This document shows, in pieces, positions 24,595 to 32,730 of a stretch of DNA of 64,000 nt. The stretch spans positions 11,750 through 75,749 of the forward strand of contig JBBDMS010000048.1 in the NCBI GenBank assembly GCA_040878185.1. The letters run 5' to 3'. This DNA is from JAWXBK01 sp040878185 (lineage in GTDB: Bacteria; Pseudomonadota; Alphaproteobacteria; Dongiales; Dongiaceae). Position 1 is the stretch's first letter. Each line of letters opens with the position of its first letter. The notes under the pieces are model-generated. The model saw only the letters and a list, made by a program, of their open reading frames with translations. It had not been told where the DNA came from and did not search any database. Position numbers and translations under genes: made by a program.

Positions 24595-25053
24595 ATGGGC
24601 GCGGACGGCCGCGACGAGAACGATCGGTCCATTCCATCGGATCCGGCGCAGAAGCCTGTGCACCGTCCGGCGCGGCCGCTCTCACCGCATCTGCAGATTT
24701 ATCGCCCGCAACTCACCACGGTCCTGTCGCTCCTGCATCGCCTGACCGGCATGGTACTGGGCGCAGGTGCGGTCGCACTGGTCGTCTGGCTGGTCGCGGC
24801 CGCCTGCGGGCCCGACGCCTTCGCCTGTGTGCAGGCGCTGGCCGGCTCGATCCTCGGCCGTGTGCTGCTGTTCGGATTCACCTTCTGCCTTCTCTATCAC
24901 CTGCTGAACGGCATCCGGCATCTGGTCTGGGATACCGGTCGCGGCCTCGAACTCGATGCGGTCTATCTCTCGGGCAAATTGGTGGTCGGCGGCACGATCG
25001 TCCTCACCATCGCCATCTGGATCGCAGGCAGTGTTGTGCGGGGCGGGTTCTGA
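24595..25053 (+). CDS. sdhC: succinate dehydrogenase cytochrome b556 subunit
   Basis: A 152-residue membrane anchor with three helices. SPHLQIYRPQLTTVLSLLHRLTG holds the quinone-site residues of the first helix, and LLYHLLNGIRHLVWD in helix two carries the haem-ligand His. A polar 25-residue N-terminal extension precedes the usual start. Complex II anchors SdhAB to the inner membrane and passes electrons to ubiquinone. Its TGA shares one base with the sdhD ATG. Confidence 0.95.
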   Translation: MGADGRDENDRSIPSDPAQKPVHRPARPLSPHLQIYRPQLTTVLSLLHRLTGMVLGAGAVALVVWLVAAACGPDAFACVQALAGSILGRVLLFGFTFCLLYHLLNGIRHLVWDTGRGLELDAVYLSGKLVVGGTIVLTIAIWIAGSVVRGGF

Positions 25054-25436
25054 TGCGCGGCCTGCGCAGCGATCTCGGGCGCGTCCGCGGCCTCGGCTCG
25101 GCCAAGGAAGGCGTGCAGCATTGGTGGCTGCAACGCGTCACGGCGGTTGCCCTGGTGCCGCTGCTGGTCTGGTTCCTGATCGGGCTCATCGCGCATAGCG
25201 ACGCCGATCATCAGACGGTCACAGCCTGGCTCGGCAGTCCGGTGACGTTCGGTTTGTTCCTGCTGCTGCTCGGCGCCGGGCTCTGGCATCTCGCGCTCGG
25301 CCTGCAGGTCGTGATCGAAGACTATGTGCTTGGCGAGGGAATGCGGCTCGCGCTCATCCTGCTGGTCAAGTTCGGCTGCATCGTTCTCGCTCTGACCGGC
25401 GCGATCGCCCTCGCTTCGATAGCGTTTGGAAACTAG
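25053..25436 (+). CDS. sdhD: succinate dehydrogenase hydrophobic anchor subunit
   Basis: A 127-residue protein with three transmembrane helices. GLGSAKEGVQHWWLQRVTAV is the SdhD start pattern, and LALGLQVVIEDYVLG contains the conserved His/Asp-Tyr region near quinone and haem (WHLALGLQVVIEDY). The start is set at 25053 by the one-base TGATG overlap with sdhC; longer upstream frames overlap sdhC and are not real. sdhA follows after 5 bp. Confidence 0.94.
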   Translation: MRGLRSDLGRVRGLGSAKEGVQHWWLQRVTAVALVPLLVWFLIGLIAHSDADHQTVTAWLGSPVTFGLFLLLLGAGLWHLALGLQVVIEDYVLGEGMRLALILLVKFGCIVLALTGAIALASIAFGN

Positions 25437-25441
25437 AGATC

Positions 25442-27304
25442 ATGGCCCCGACCTTGTCATCGACCCCGTCATCGAACGAACAGAGTGCGCCGCGCAGCGT
25501 TGCTCCGCAGATCGGGGGCGACGCATACCGCATCGTCGATCACGATTACGACGTCGTCGTGGTCGGCGCCGGCGGTGCGGGTTTGCGCGCGACCTTCGGC
25601 ATGGCGCAGAAGGGATTGCGCACCGCCTGCGTCACCAAGGTCTTCCCGACGCGCAGTCATACCGTCGCGGCGCAGGGCGGCATTGCCGCCGCGCTCGGCA
25701 ATATGGGCGAGGACGACTGGCGCTGGCATATGTACGACACGGTCAAGGGTTCCGACTGGCTCGGCGACCAGGACGCGATCGAGTACATGGTGCGCGAGGC
25801 GATGCCGGCGATCATCGAGCTCGAACATTACGGCGTGCCGTTCAGCCGCACCGCGGAAGGCAAGATCTACCAGCGGCCGTTCGGCGGCATGACGACCAAA
25901 TTCGGCGAAGGCATCGCACAACGCACCTGCGCCGCGGCCGACCGCACCGGGCACGCCATCCTGCACACGCTTTACCAGCAGGCGCTCAAGCACAAGGCGG
26001 AGTTCTTCATCGAGTATTTCGCGATCGACCTGATCATGGACGAGGCCGGGCATTGCCGCGGCCTGATCGCGTGGAATCTCGAGGACGGCACGATCCACCG
26101 GTTCAATGCGCAGCTCGTGGTGCTGGCGACCGGCGGCTACGGGCGGGTCTATTTCTCCTGCACCTCGGCGCATACCTGCACCGGCGACGGCAACGCGATG
26201 ATCCTGCGCGCCGGGCTGCCGCTGCAGGACATGGAGTTCATCCAGTTCCACCCGACGGGCATCTACGGCGCCGGCTGCCTCATCACCGAGGGCGCGCGCG
26301 GCGAGGGCGGCTATCTGACGAATTCGACCGGCGAGCGCTTCATGGAGCGTTATGCGCCGCATGCGAAGGATCTGGCCTCCCGCGACGTCGTCAGCCGCGC
26401 GATGACGATCGAGATCCGCGAGGGGCGCGGTTGCGGTCCGCTCAAGGACCATATCCACCTGCATCTCGAGCATCTCGATCCCAAGGTGCTGCATGAGCGG
26501 CTGCCGGGCATTTCCGAAACGGCAAAGATCTTTGCCGGCGTCGACGTGACGCGCGAGCCGATCCCGGTCCTGCCGACCTGCCACTACAATATGGGCGGCA
26601 TCCCGACCAACCATCGCGGCGAGGTGGTATCGCCGAAGAACGGCGATCCCGATGCGGTGGTGCCAGGACTGATGGCGATCGGGGAGGCTGCCTGCGTTTC
26701 GGTGCATGGCGCCAACCGGCTCGGCTCCAACTCGCTGCTCGATCTCGTGGTGTTCGGCCGGGCGGCGGCGATCCGCGCCGCCGAACTGGTAACGCCGGGC
26801 GAGGCGCTGCGACCGCTGCCGAAGGATTCGGCCGGGCCGGCTTTGGCCCGGCTCGATCGCCTGCGTCATGCGAGCGGCGGCACGCCGACGGCGAAGCTCC
26901 GGCTCGACATGCAGAAGCTGATGCAGGTCGATTGCGCGGTCTTCCGCACGCAGGAGACGCTCGATGGCGGCATGGCGCGGTTGCACGCGCTCTGGGGCCA
27001 GCGGGCCGATATCCGCGTCTCCGACCGCTCGATGATCTGGAATTCCGACCTGGTCGAGACGCTCGAGCTCGACAATCTGATGGCGCAGGCGATGGTCTCG
27101 CTCGAATCGGCGCGCAACCGCACCGAAACCCGCGGCGCGCATGCCCGCGAGGACCATCCCGAACGCGACGACGATCACTGGCTCAAGCACACGATCGTGC
27201 GGCTGGACGAACAGGGTACCATGCCGATCGATTTCCGGCCGGTGCATCTCAATCCGCTGTCGAACGACGTGCAGTCTTTCCCGCCGAAGAAACGGGTGTA
27301 TTAA
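25442..27304 (+). CDS. sdhA: succinate dehydrogenase flavoprotein subunit
   Basis: A 620-residue SdhA. The dinucleotide fold VVVVGAGGAGLRA (about 38-50) is followed by PTRSHTVAAQGG with the covalent-FAD histidine H73, QFHPTGIYGAG for substrate binding, and the C-terminal HTIVRLDEQGTM. The first about 30 residues, Ser/Pro/Gln-rich, extend beyond the usual start. It oxidises succinate to fumarate. It is not directly followed by sdhB: a 78-residue acidic protein gene lies between. Confidence 0.97.
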   Translation: MAPTLSSTPSSNEQSAPRSVAPQIGGDAYRIVDHDYDVVVVGAGGAGLRATFGMAQKGLRTACVTKVFPTRSHTVAAQGGIAAALGNMGEDDWRWHMYDTVKGSDWLGDQDAIEYMVREAMPAIIELEHYGVPFSRTAEGKIYQRPFGGMTTKFGEGIAQRTCAAADRTGHAILHTLYQQALKHKAEFFIEYFAIDLIMDEAGHCRGLIAWNLEDGTIHRFNAQLVVLATGGYGRVYFSCTSAHTCTGDGNAMILRAGLPLQDMEFIQFHPTGIYGAGCLITEGARGEGGYLTNSTGERFMERYAPHAKDLASRDVVSRAMTIEIREGRGCGPLKDHIHLHLEHLDPKVLHERLPGISETAKIFAGVDVTREPIPVLPTCHYNMGGIPTNHRGEVVSPKNGDPDAVVPGLMAIGEAACVSVHGANRLGSNSLLDLVVFGRAAAIRAAELVTPGEALRPLPKDSAGPALARLDRLRHASGGTPTAKLRLDMQKLMQVDCAVFRTQETLDGGMARLHALWGQRADIRVSDRSMIWNSDLVETLELDNLMAQAMVSLESARNRTETRGAHAREDHPERDDDHWLKHTIVRLDEQGTMPIDFRPVHLNPLSNDVQSFPPKKRVY

Positions 27305-27325
27305 CGGGCACACCGAGAGCGGCCG

Positions 27326-27562
27326 ATGATCAATTCCAAGGATGGCCGGTTTTGTATCGAATGCTGGTTTGACGAGGAATCCGAAGACGAACCTGACATG
27401 GTCGAGTTTTCCGACGATCTGCGCGAACTGACCGACCGGATGAATGCCGTTGTGAAGGCCGGACGGTTCGAGTTTATCCAGCTTTCCCGCTGGGAAGGGT
27501 TCGATAGCGACGACGAAGAGTGCTGGTCGGTGCTCGAGGAATGGTCCTGCGATGACGAGTAA
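27326..27562 (+). CDS. acidic Cys/Trp protein of unknown function inside sdh operon
   Basis: A 78-residue protein between sdhA (21 bp upstream) and sdhB (11 bp downstream), on the same strand. About one third of residues are Asp or Glu. It has four cysteines (C10, C13, C66, C74); two ECW units near each end (CIECWFDEES and ECWSVLEEWSC) suggest metal or disulfide chemistry. It has no signal peptide or membrane helix. GAGAG precedes the ATG. I recognise no family. Its place suggests a link to complex II assembly or FeS/flavin insertion, but that is inference only; the known SdhE and SdhAF4 assembly factors do not look like this. Confidence 0.7.
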   Translation: MINSKDGRFCIECWFDEESEDEPDMVEFSDDLRELTDRMNAVVKAGRFEFIQLSRWEGFDSDDEECWSVLEEWSCDDE

Positions 27563-27573
27563 GAAATAGACCC

Positions 27574-28350
27574 ATGGCCGAATTCACGCTCCCTGCCAAT
27601 TCGAAGGTGAAACCCGGCAAGCGTTTTCCCGCCGAAGCGGGCGCGACCGAAATGCGCGTCTTCAAGATCTACCGCTGGGATCCGGACACGGGCGAGAACC
27701 CGCGCATCGACAGCTATGAGGTCGATCTCGCGCAATGCGGCCCGATGGTTCTCGACGTGCTCATCAAGATCAAGAACGAGATCGACGCGACGCTCACCTT
27801 CCGGCGCTCCTGCCGCGAGGGGGTGTGCGGCTCCTGCGCGATGAACATCGACGGCACCAACACGCTCGCCTGCACCATGCATACCCGCGCGGTGAAGGGC
27901 GAGGTGCGCATCTATCCGCTGCCGCACCGGCCGGTCGTGAAGGATCTGGTGCCCGATCTCAGCACCGCCTATGCCCAGCTCGCCTCGATCGAGCCCTGGC
28001 TCAAGACCGAGACTGCGGCGCCGGCGCGCGAGCGGCTGCAATCGCCCGAAGAGCGCGCAAAGCTCGATGGGCTCTGGGAATGCATCCTCTGCTTCTGCTG
28101 CCAGACGGCCTGCCCGAGCTACTGGTGGAACGACGATCGCTATCTTGGACCTGCGATCCTGCTGCAGGCCTATCGCTGGATCGCCGACAGCCGCGACGAA
28201 CATACCGGCGAGCGGCTCGACAATCTCGAAGACCCATTCCGGCTCTATCGCTGTCACACCATCATGAACTGCACCAAGACCTGCCCGAAGAGCCTCAATC
28301 CGGCCAAGGCGATCGCCGAAATCAAGAAGCTGATGGTCGTGCGGCGTTAG
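27574..28350 (+). CDS. sdhB: succinate dehydrogenase iron-sulfur subunit
   Basis: A 258-residue SdhB. The [2Fe-2S] cysteines are C80, C85, C88 and C100 in the plant-ferredoxin pattern. The [4Fe-4S] and [3Fe-4S] cysteines lie in ECILCFCCQTACPSYWWN (C170, C173, C176, C180) and CHTIMNCTKTCP (C227, C233, C237). All cluster ligands are present. It carries electrons from the SdhA flavin to quinone. It is the last sdh gene and is convergent with the DUF6494 gene. Confidence 0.97.
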   Translation: MAEFTLPANSKVKPGKRFPAEAGATEMRVFKIYRWDPDTGENPRIDSYEVDLAQCGPMVLDVLIKIKNEIDATLTFRRSCREGVCGSCAMNIDGTNTLACTMHTRAVKGEVRIYPLPHRPVVKDLVPDLSTAYAQLASIEPWLKTETAAPARERLQSPEERAKLDGLWECILCFCCQTACPSYWWNDDRYLGPAILLQAYRWIADSRDEHTGERLDNLEDPFRLYRCHTIMNCTKTCPKSLNPAKAIAEIKKLMVVRR

Positions 28351-28387
28351 GCCGGCGCGGCATTCCGACGGTCGGTTGACCAGACCC

Positions 28388-28594
28388 TCACGCCAGCTTG
28401 ATGTCGTCCTCGACGACATGCTTGAGGCCGATCGAATCGACCGTCAGCACCATCCGCGCGCGAACCTTCGTCTGACCGGCCAGTTTGCCGTCGTCCTCAG
28501 CCTGGCGCACCGCCTCCTCGAGCGCGCGCTGCGAGGTTACGCCGACCTGCTTCAGGAACTGGCGCAGGCCCATATTGAAGACATCGTCGTCCAT
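28388..28594 (-). CDS. DUF6494-family small protein
   Basis: A 68-residue protein starting MDDDVFNMGLRQFLKQVGVT. This is the pattern of a small conserved alphaproteobacterial family (DUF6494): an N-terminal helix with FLK-VGVTSQR followed by a beta-strand region MVLTVDSIGLKHVVEDDI. Function is unknown. It is divergent from zapE, sharing a 103-bp promoter region, and convergent with sdhB. Confidence 0.8.
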   Translation of the reverse strand: MDDDVFNMGLRQFLKQVGVTSQRALEEAVRQAEDDGKLAGQTKVRARMVLTVDSIGLKHVVEDDIKLA

Positions 28595-28697
28595 GATCGC
28601 TCTCCTCGTCCGGGCTGCTCTCCCGTTTCGCGAACGCCTATGCTATCGCGGGGCTCATGCTATCGCTGTGGGCGGGAATGAAAAAGCCGGGGATGCG

Positions 28698-29885
28698 ATG
28701 AACGATCGGCCGACCAACCCTGCCGCGAGCGTCGTTGCGGCGTCGGGCGCCGACGGGCCGCGTGCGGCCTATGCGGCGCGCGTCGCAGCCGGCGACACCC
28801 AACCGGACCCCGCGCAGACGCAGGCGGTCGAGCGGCTGCAGGAACTGCACGAGGCCCTTGCCGGTTATATGCCGGCACGCCCTCGCAGCGGCTTTCTCGG
28901 GCGGCTGTTCGCACGCGAGCCGGATGCGTCTCGCCGTGACGTGTCTGGCGGTGCGGCTGCGGCGCCGCGCGGCATTTATCTCACCGGCGATGTGGGTTGC
29001 GGCAAGTCGATGCTGATGGGGCTGTTCTTCGCCCATGCGCCGGTGGCGGCCAAGCGCCGGGTGCATTTTCTTCCCTTCATGCAGGAGGTGCACGGACGGC
29101 TGCATGTATGGCGCCAGACCCACCGGGGCGATCCGGTTCCGCCGGTTGCCGAGGCGATCGCGGCCGATGCGACGTTGCTCTGTTTCGACGAGTTCCAGGT
29201 CACCAACATCGCCGATGCGATGCTGCTCGGCCGGCTGTTCGAGGCGCTGATCGGGCGCGGCGTGGTGATCGTCGCGACCTCGAACTGGGCGCCGCAGCGG
29301 CTTTACGAGGGCGGGCTGCAGCGCGATCGGTTCCTGCCGTTCATCGCCCTGATCGAGGCGCATCTCGACCTTGTCGATCTCGGCCGGGGCACCGACTGGC
29401 GCCGCATTCGCGTCGCCGGCCAGCCGGTTTACTTCGTGCCGCATGACGAACGGGCGGCGGCGCACTTAAGCGAAATTTTCGCTTTGCTGACCGATCGGAC
29501 CGAACCGAAGGCCGTGGCGATCGAGCTTCCGGGACGCGTGCTATCGGTGCTGCGTGCCGCCGAGGGCGTCGCCTGGTTCGGTTTCGATGCGTTGTGCCGG
29601 CATAATCTGGGCGCCGCGGATTACCTGGCGCTGGCCGCCAATTTTCACACGCTGCTGCTCGAAGACGTGCCCGTCATGGGCGACGACGAACGTGACGAAG
29701 CGCTGCGTTTCGTGGCCCTGATCGACGCGCTGTACGAACATCAGACGCTGCTGGTGATGAGTGCGGCCGCCGAGCCGGACGGGCTCTGCCGCGCGCGCAA
29801 CGTCGCCGCCATATACCGCCGCACCGCCTCGCGGCTGATCGAAATGCGCTCGGCCGAGTATGTCGCCCGGCATCACCAACGATAG
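28698..29885 (+). CDS. zapE: cell division protein ZapE (AFG1-like ATPase)
   Basis: A 395-residue AAA+-type ATPase. Walker A is GDVGCGKS (97-104), Walker B is LCFDEFQ (161-167), followed by TNIADAMLLGRLFEAL. The family includes bacterial ZapE, which acts on FtsZ rings, and mitochondrial AFG1/LACE1, which help turn over respiratory-chain subunits. Alphaproteobacteria commonly keep this gene between the sdh and mdh-suc genes, which suits a respiratory quality-control role. GGGGA precedes the ATG. Confidence 0.93.
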   Translation: MNDRPTNPAASVVAASGADGPRAAYAARVAAGDTQPDPAQTQAVERLQELHEALAGYMPARPRSGFLGRLFAREPDASRRDVSGGAAAAPRGIYLTGDVGCGKSMLMGLFFAHAPVAAKRRVHFLPFMQEVHGRLHVWRQTHRGDPVPPVAEAIAADATLLCFDEFQVTNIADAMLLGRLFEALIGRGVVIVATSNWAPQRLYEGGLQRDRFLPFIALIEAHLDLVDLGRGTDWRRIRVAGQPVYFVPHDERAAAHLSEIFALLTDRTEPKAVAIELPGRVLSVLRAAEGVAWFGFDALCRHNLGAADYLALAANFHTLLLEDVPVMGDDERDEALRFVALIDALYEHQTLLVMSAAAEPDGLCRARNVAAIYRRTASRLIEMRSAEYVARHHQR

Positions 29886-29888
29886 TTC

Positions 29889-29953
29889 TTGACATTTTGT
29901 TAGCCACACACTTGCTCTGGGGGTTGAAAAGGAGTAGTAACACTAGACCTAGT
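29889..29953 (+). promoter_or_regulatory. possible mdh-operon promoter and palindrome
   Basis: A perfect TTGACA (29889-29894) lies 4 bp after the zapE stop; the -10 candidate 17 bp later (TTGCTC) is poor. A 12-bp palindrome, ACTAG-AC-CTAGT, follows at 29942-29953 and could be an operator. The mdh start is at 30047, giving a leader of roughly 120 bases. Confidence 0.3.
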
Positions 29954-30046
29954 ATGGCGGCGGTACGGGTAAGCACCCTGCGCGGCCATGAAACGAACGG
30001 CCGGCACGTGACCGGATATGGGGCCGAACGGCGGATCGAAACGGGG

Positions 30047-31012
30047 ATGGCGCGTAAGAAGATCGCCCTGATCGGTGCAGGCAATATCGGCGGCACGCTG
30101 GCGCTGCTCGCCGGTCTCAAGGACCTCGGCGACATCGTCATGTTCGACATCGCCGACGGCCTGCCGCAGGGGAAAGCACTCGACATCGTGCAGGCTTCGC
30201 CGATCGCAGGGTTCGATGCGGTCATCGGCGGCGCCAACAATTATCGCGCCATCAAGGGCGCCGATGTGGTGATCGTGACCGCGGGCTTCCCGCGCAAGCC
30301 CGGCATGAGCCGCGACGACCTGCTCGGCAAGAATGCCGAAGTCGTTTCGACGGTCGGCGCCGCGATCAAGAAATACTGTCCCAAGGCATTCGTCATCGTC
30401 GTCACCAACCCGCTCGATGTGATGGTGTGGGTGATGCGCGAGGCATGCGGCCTGCCGCATTCGCGGGTCGTCGGCATGGCCGGCGTGCTCGACAGCGCGC
30501 GCTTCCGATATTTCCTGGCCGATGCGATGAAGGTGTCGGTCGAAGACGTCAGCGCCTTCGTGCTCGGCGGCCATGGCGACAGCATGGTTCCGCTGGTCCG
30601 TTATTCGACGGTCGCCGGCATTCCGCTGCCCGATCTGGTGAAGAAGGGGTGGCTCACCAACGATCAGCTCGACGCCATTGTGCAGCGCACGCGCGACGGC
30701 GGTGCGGAGATCGTCGATCTGCTGAAATCCGGTTCGGCTTTCTACGCGCCCGCTGCGGCTGCGATCTCGATGGCTGAATCCTTTTTAAAGGACAAGAAAC
30801 GCGTGTTACCCTGTGCTGCCTGGCTCAACGGGGAGTACGGGGTTAAAGGGCTCTATGTCGGCGTGCCGGTGGTGATCGGTGCTGGCGGCGTAGAGAGAGT
30901 GGTCGAAATCGATTTGAACAGGTCCGAACGGGCCATGTTCGATAAGTCGATCTCGGCCGTAAGGGGCCTCATCGATACGGTGAGGAAAATTCAGAGAGGA
31001 GATAAACGATGA
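30047..31012 (+). CDS. mdh: malate dehydrogenase
   Basis: A 321-residue lactate dehydrogenase-like malate dehydrogenase, the form typical for alphaproteobacteria. The NAD loop is GAGNIGGTLA (10-19), the substrate loop is GFPRKPGMSRDDL with Arg83 and Arg90, and the proton relay His is H176 in GGHGDSMVPL. It oxidises malate to oxaloacetate. MARKKIALIG is chosen as start, since the upstream in-frame extension has no homology-like pattern. The stop overlaps the histone-like gene (ATGA at 31009). Confidence 0.97.
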   Translation: MARKKIALIGAGNIGGTLALLAGLKDLGDIVMFDIADGLPQGKALDIVQASPIAGFDAVIGGANNYRAIKGADVVIVTAGFPRKPGMSRDDLLGKNAEVVSTVGAAIKKYCPKAFVIVVTNPLDVMVWVMREACGLPHSRVVGMAGVLDSARFRYFLADAMKVSVEDVSAFVLGGHGDSMVPLVRYSTVAGIPLPDLVKKGWLTNDQLDAIVQRTRDGGAEIVDLLKSGSAFYAPAAAAISMAESFLKDKKRVLPCAAWLNGEYGVKGLYVGVPVVIGAGGVERVVEIDLNRSERAMFDKSISAVRGLIDTVRKIQRGDKR

Positions 31013-31317
31013 AGAGGACTGGGAAGCGGACTGCCCGGGCCGCCGCGAAGCGCGCGGCACCGAAGCGGAAGGCAAAGTCCAAGGCGAAGGCCAAGCGTAA
31101 GTCGGCCAAGCGGAAGACCGCCAAGCGGAAGACTGCGAAGCGGAAGACCGCCAAGCGGAGGACCAAGGCAAAGACGAAGCGTAAGGCGAAGCGCAAGACA
31201 AAGGCGAAAGCCAAGCGCAAGACCAAGCGTCGGACAAAGCGTCGGGCCAAGAAGGCGGCTCCGGCGCCGGCAGCGGCCAAGGCGAAGTCACGGCCGCGTA
31301 CCCGTCGCGCGAAATAA
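31009..31317 (+). CDS. Lys/Arg-rich histone H1-like protein coupled to mdh
   Basis: A 102-residue extremely basic protein: by my count 34 Lys and 22 Arg, with no Asp or Glu. It is built from short units such as AKRKT and TKRR (AKRKTAKRKTAKRKTAKRRT in the middle) and ends in an Ala/Pro/Lys tail. This resembles bacterial H1-like nucleoid proteins and AlgP-type repeats, so it probably binds DNA or RNA. The start overlaps the mdh stop by four bases, implying coupled translation. A low-complexity repeat makes length variation between strains likely. Confidence 0.75.
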   Translation: MKRTGKRTARAAAKRAAPKRKAKSKAKAKRKSAKRKTAKRKTAKRKTAKRRTKAKTKRKAKRKTKAKAKRKTKRRTKRRAKKAAPAPAAAKAKSRPRTRRAK

Positions 31318-31413
31318 GAAACGGTCTACTGATCGCCTTTCAGCGCGCTGCTCCGCATAGCCATTGCCTTCGGGCGGTGGACGTAGCGAGGGCGGCGCGC
31401 TGATGCGATACAC

Positions 31414-31555
31414 GGCTTGCGTCGGCGGCGGGCGGGTCACGGCACGGATTTTCGTGGGGACGTGCCTTGAACCAGGGCTTGAAGCTGTTAGATTGAGGCT
31501 CAGCCTCCGTTCGCGGAGGCCCGCCCGCCGCCGCACATTCACGATTGCGCAAGCC
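31414..31555 (+). promoter_or_regulatory. long structured leader in front of sucC
   Basis: Nested inverted repeats enclose the sucC leader. GGCTTGCG (31414-31421) pairs with CGCAAGCC (31548-31555). Just inside, CGGCGGCGGGCGGG (31423-31436) pairs with CCCGCCCGCCGCCG (31520-31533). Within the loop are GGCACG/CGTGCC (31441-31446 and 31461-31466) and a 7-bp hairpin with a TTCG loop (31503-31520). The outer arm ends 5 bases before the sucC ATG, and no Shine-Dalgarno sequence is visible, so ribosome access could be controlled by folding. Confidence 0.5.
31467..31494 (+). promoter_or_regulatory. possible internal promoter for sucCDAB-lpd
   Basis: TTGAAC (31467-31472) and TAGATT (31489-31494) are 16 bp apart inside the loop of the sucC leader. 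Each matches consensus at four of six positions. A transcript from here would begin near the small TTCG hairpin and lack the 5' arms of the long stem, so it would escape that structure. Confidence 0.3.
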
Positions 31556-31560
31556 GACCA

Positions 31561-32730
31561 ATGAACATTCACGAGTACCAGGCGAAGGAACTCCTCGCCC
31601 GTTTCGGCGTTGCCGTTCCGCGCGGTTACGCTGCGTTCACCGTCGACGAGGCGGTCGACGCCGCGAAAAGACTGGGCGGCAAAATCTGGGTCGTGAAGGC
31701 CCAGATCCATGCCGGGGGCCGCGGCAAGGCGGGCGGGGTCAAGCTTGCCCGCTCGCTCGACGAAGTCCACGTAATCGCGAAAGAATTGCTCGGCAAGACC
31801 CTGGTCACCAAGCAGACGGGGCCGCAGGGCCGTGTCGTGGGCCGCCTCTATGTCGAGGAAGGCTGCGACATCGCGCGCGAGCTGTATCTCGGTCTTCTGA
31901 TCGATCGCGCGACCGCCCGCGTCACGGTCATCGCCTCGACGGAAGGCGGCATGGACATCGAGGAAGTCGCCGTCCATCACCCGGAAAAGATCCTGAAAGT
32001 GACCATCGATCCGGCGACCGGGCTGATGCCGCATCACGCGCGACGCATTGCCTACGCGCTCGATCTCGAGGGCGACCAGGTCAAAAAGGCGGTCAAATTC
32101 ATCGACGCGATCTACCGGGTGTTCGTCGAGCTCGATGCCTCGGTGATCGAACTCAATCCGCTGATGATCACCAAATCGGGCGACGTGGTCGCGCTCGATG
32201 CCAAGATCAATTTCGACGACAACGCGCTTTATCGTCACAAAGACGTGGCAGAACTGCGCGATGAGGACGAGGAAGATCCGGCCGAGCGCGAGGCCGCGCG
32301 CAGCGAGCTCAACTACGTGAAGCTCGACGGCAATATCGGCTGCATGGTCAACGGCGCCGGGCTCGCGATGGCGACGATGGACATCATCAAGCTCTATGGC
32401 GGCGAGCCGGCGAATTTTCTCGATGTCGGCGGCGGGGCGACGCGCGAACGGGTCACGGCCGCGTTCAAGATCATCCTCTCCGATCCGAACGTGAAGACGA
32501 TTCTGGTCAATATTTTCGGCGGCATCATGCGCTGCGACATCATCGCCGAAGGCGTGGTGGCGGCGGCGCGCGAACTCAGTTTGCGGGCGCCGCTGGTGGT
32601 GCGGCTCGAAGGCACCAATGTCGAACTCGGCAAGAAGATCCTCGCCGAGTCGGGCCTGCCGATCCTCTCCGCATCCGACCTCGCCGATGCCGCCGAGAAA
32701 GCGGTCAAAGCCGTGCGGGAGGCAGCCTGA
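31561..32730 (+). CDS. sucC: succinyl-CoA synthetase beta subunit (ADP-forming)
   Basis: A 389-residue ATP-grasp protein. MNIHEYQAKELLARFGVAVP is the family start, HAGGRGKAGGVKLA and the following lid contact nucleotide, and the C-terminal CoA-ligase domain includes NIFGGIMRCD and VRLEGTNVELGKKIL. With SucD it converts succinyl-CoA to succinate while making a nucleoside triphosphate. Its TGA shares a base with the sucD ATG. The start lacks an obvious Shine-Dalgarno and follows the structured leader. Confidence 0.97.
   Translation: MNIHEYQAKELLARFGVAVPRGYAAFTVDEAVDAAKRLGGKIWVVKAQIHAGGRGKAGGVKLARSLDEVHVIAKELLGKTLVTKQTGPQGRVVGRLYVEEGCDIARELYLGLLIDRATARVTVIASTEGGMDIEEVAVHHPEKILKVTIDPATGLMPHHARRIAYALDLEGDQVKKAVKFIDAIYRVFVELDASVIELNPLMITKSGDVVALDAKINFDDNALYRHKDVAELRDEDEEDPAEREAARSELNYVKLDGNIGCMVNGAGLAMATMDIIKLYGGEPANFLDVGGGATRERVTAAFKIILSDPNVKTILVNIFGGIMRCDIIAEGVVAAARELSLRAPLVVRLEGTNVELGKKILAESGLPILSASDLADAAEKAVKAVREAA

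Noticed and set aside
25469..27313. A 614-codon open frame antisense to sdhA
   Set aside because: Shadow of sdhA caused by high GC and third-position bias; no recognisable motif.
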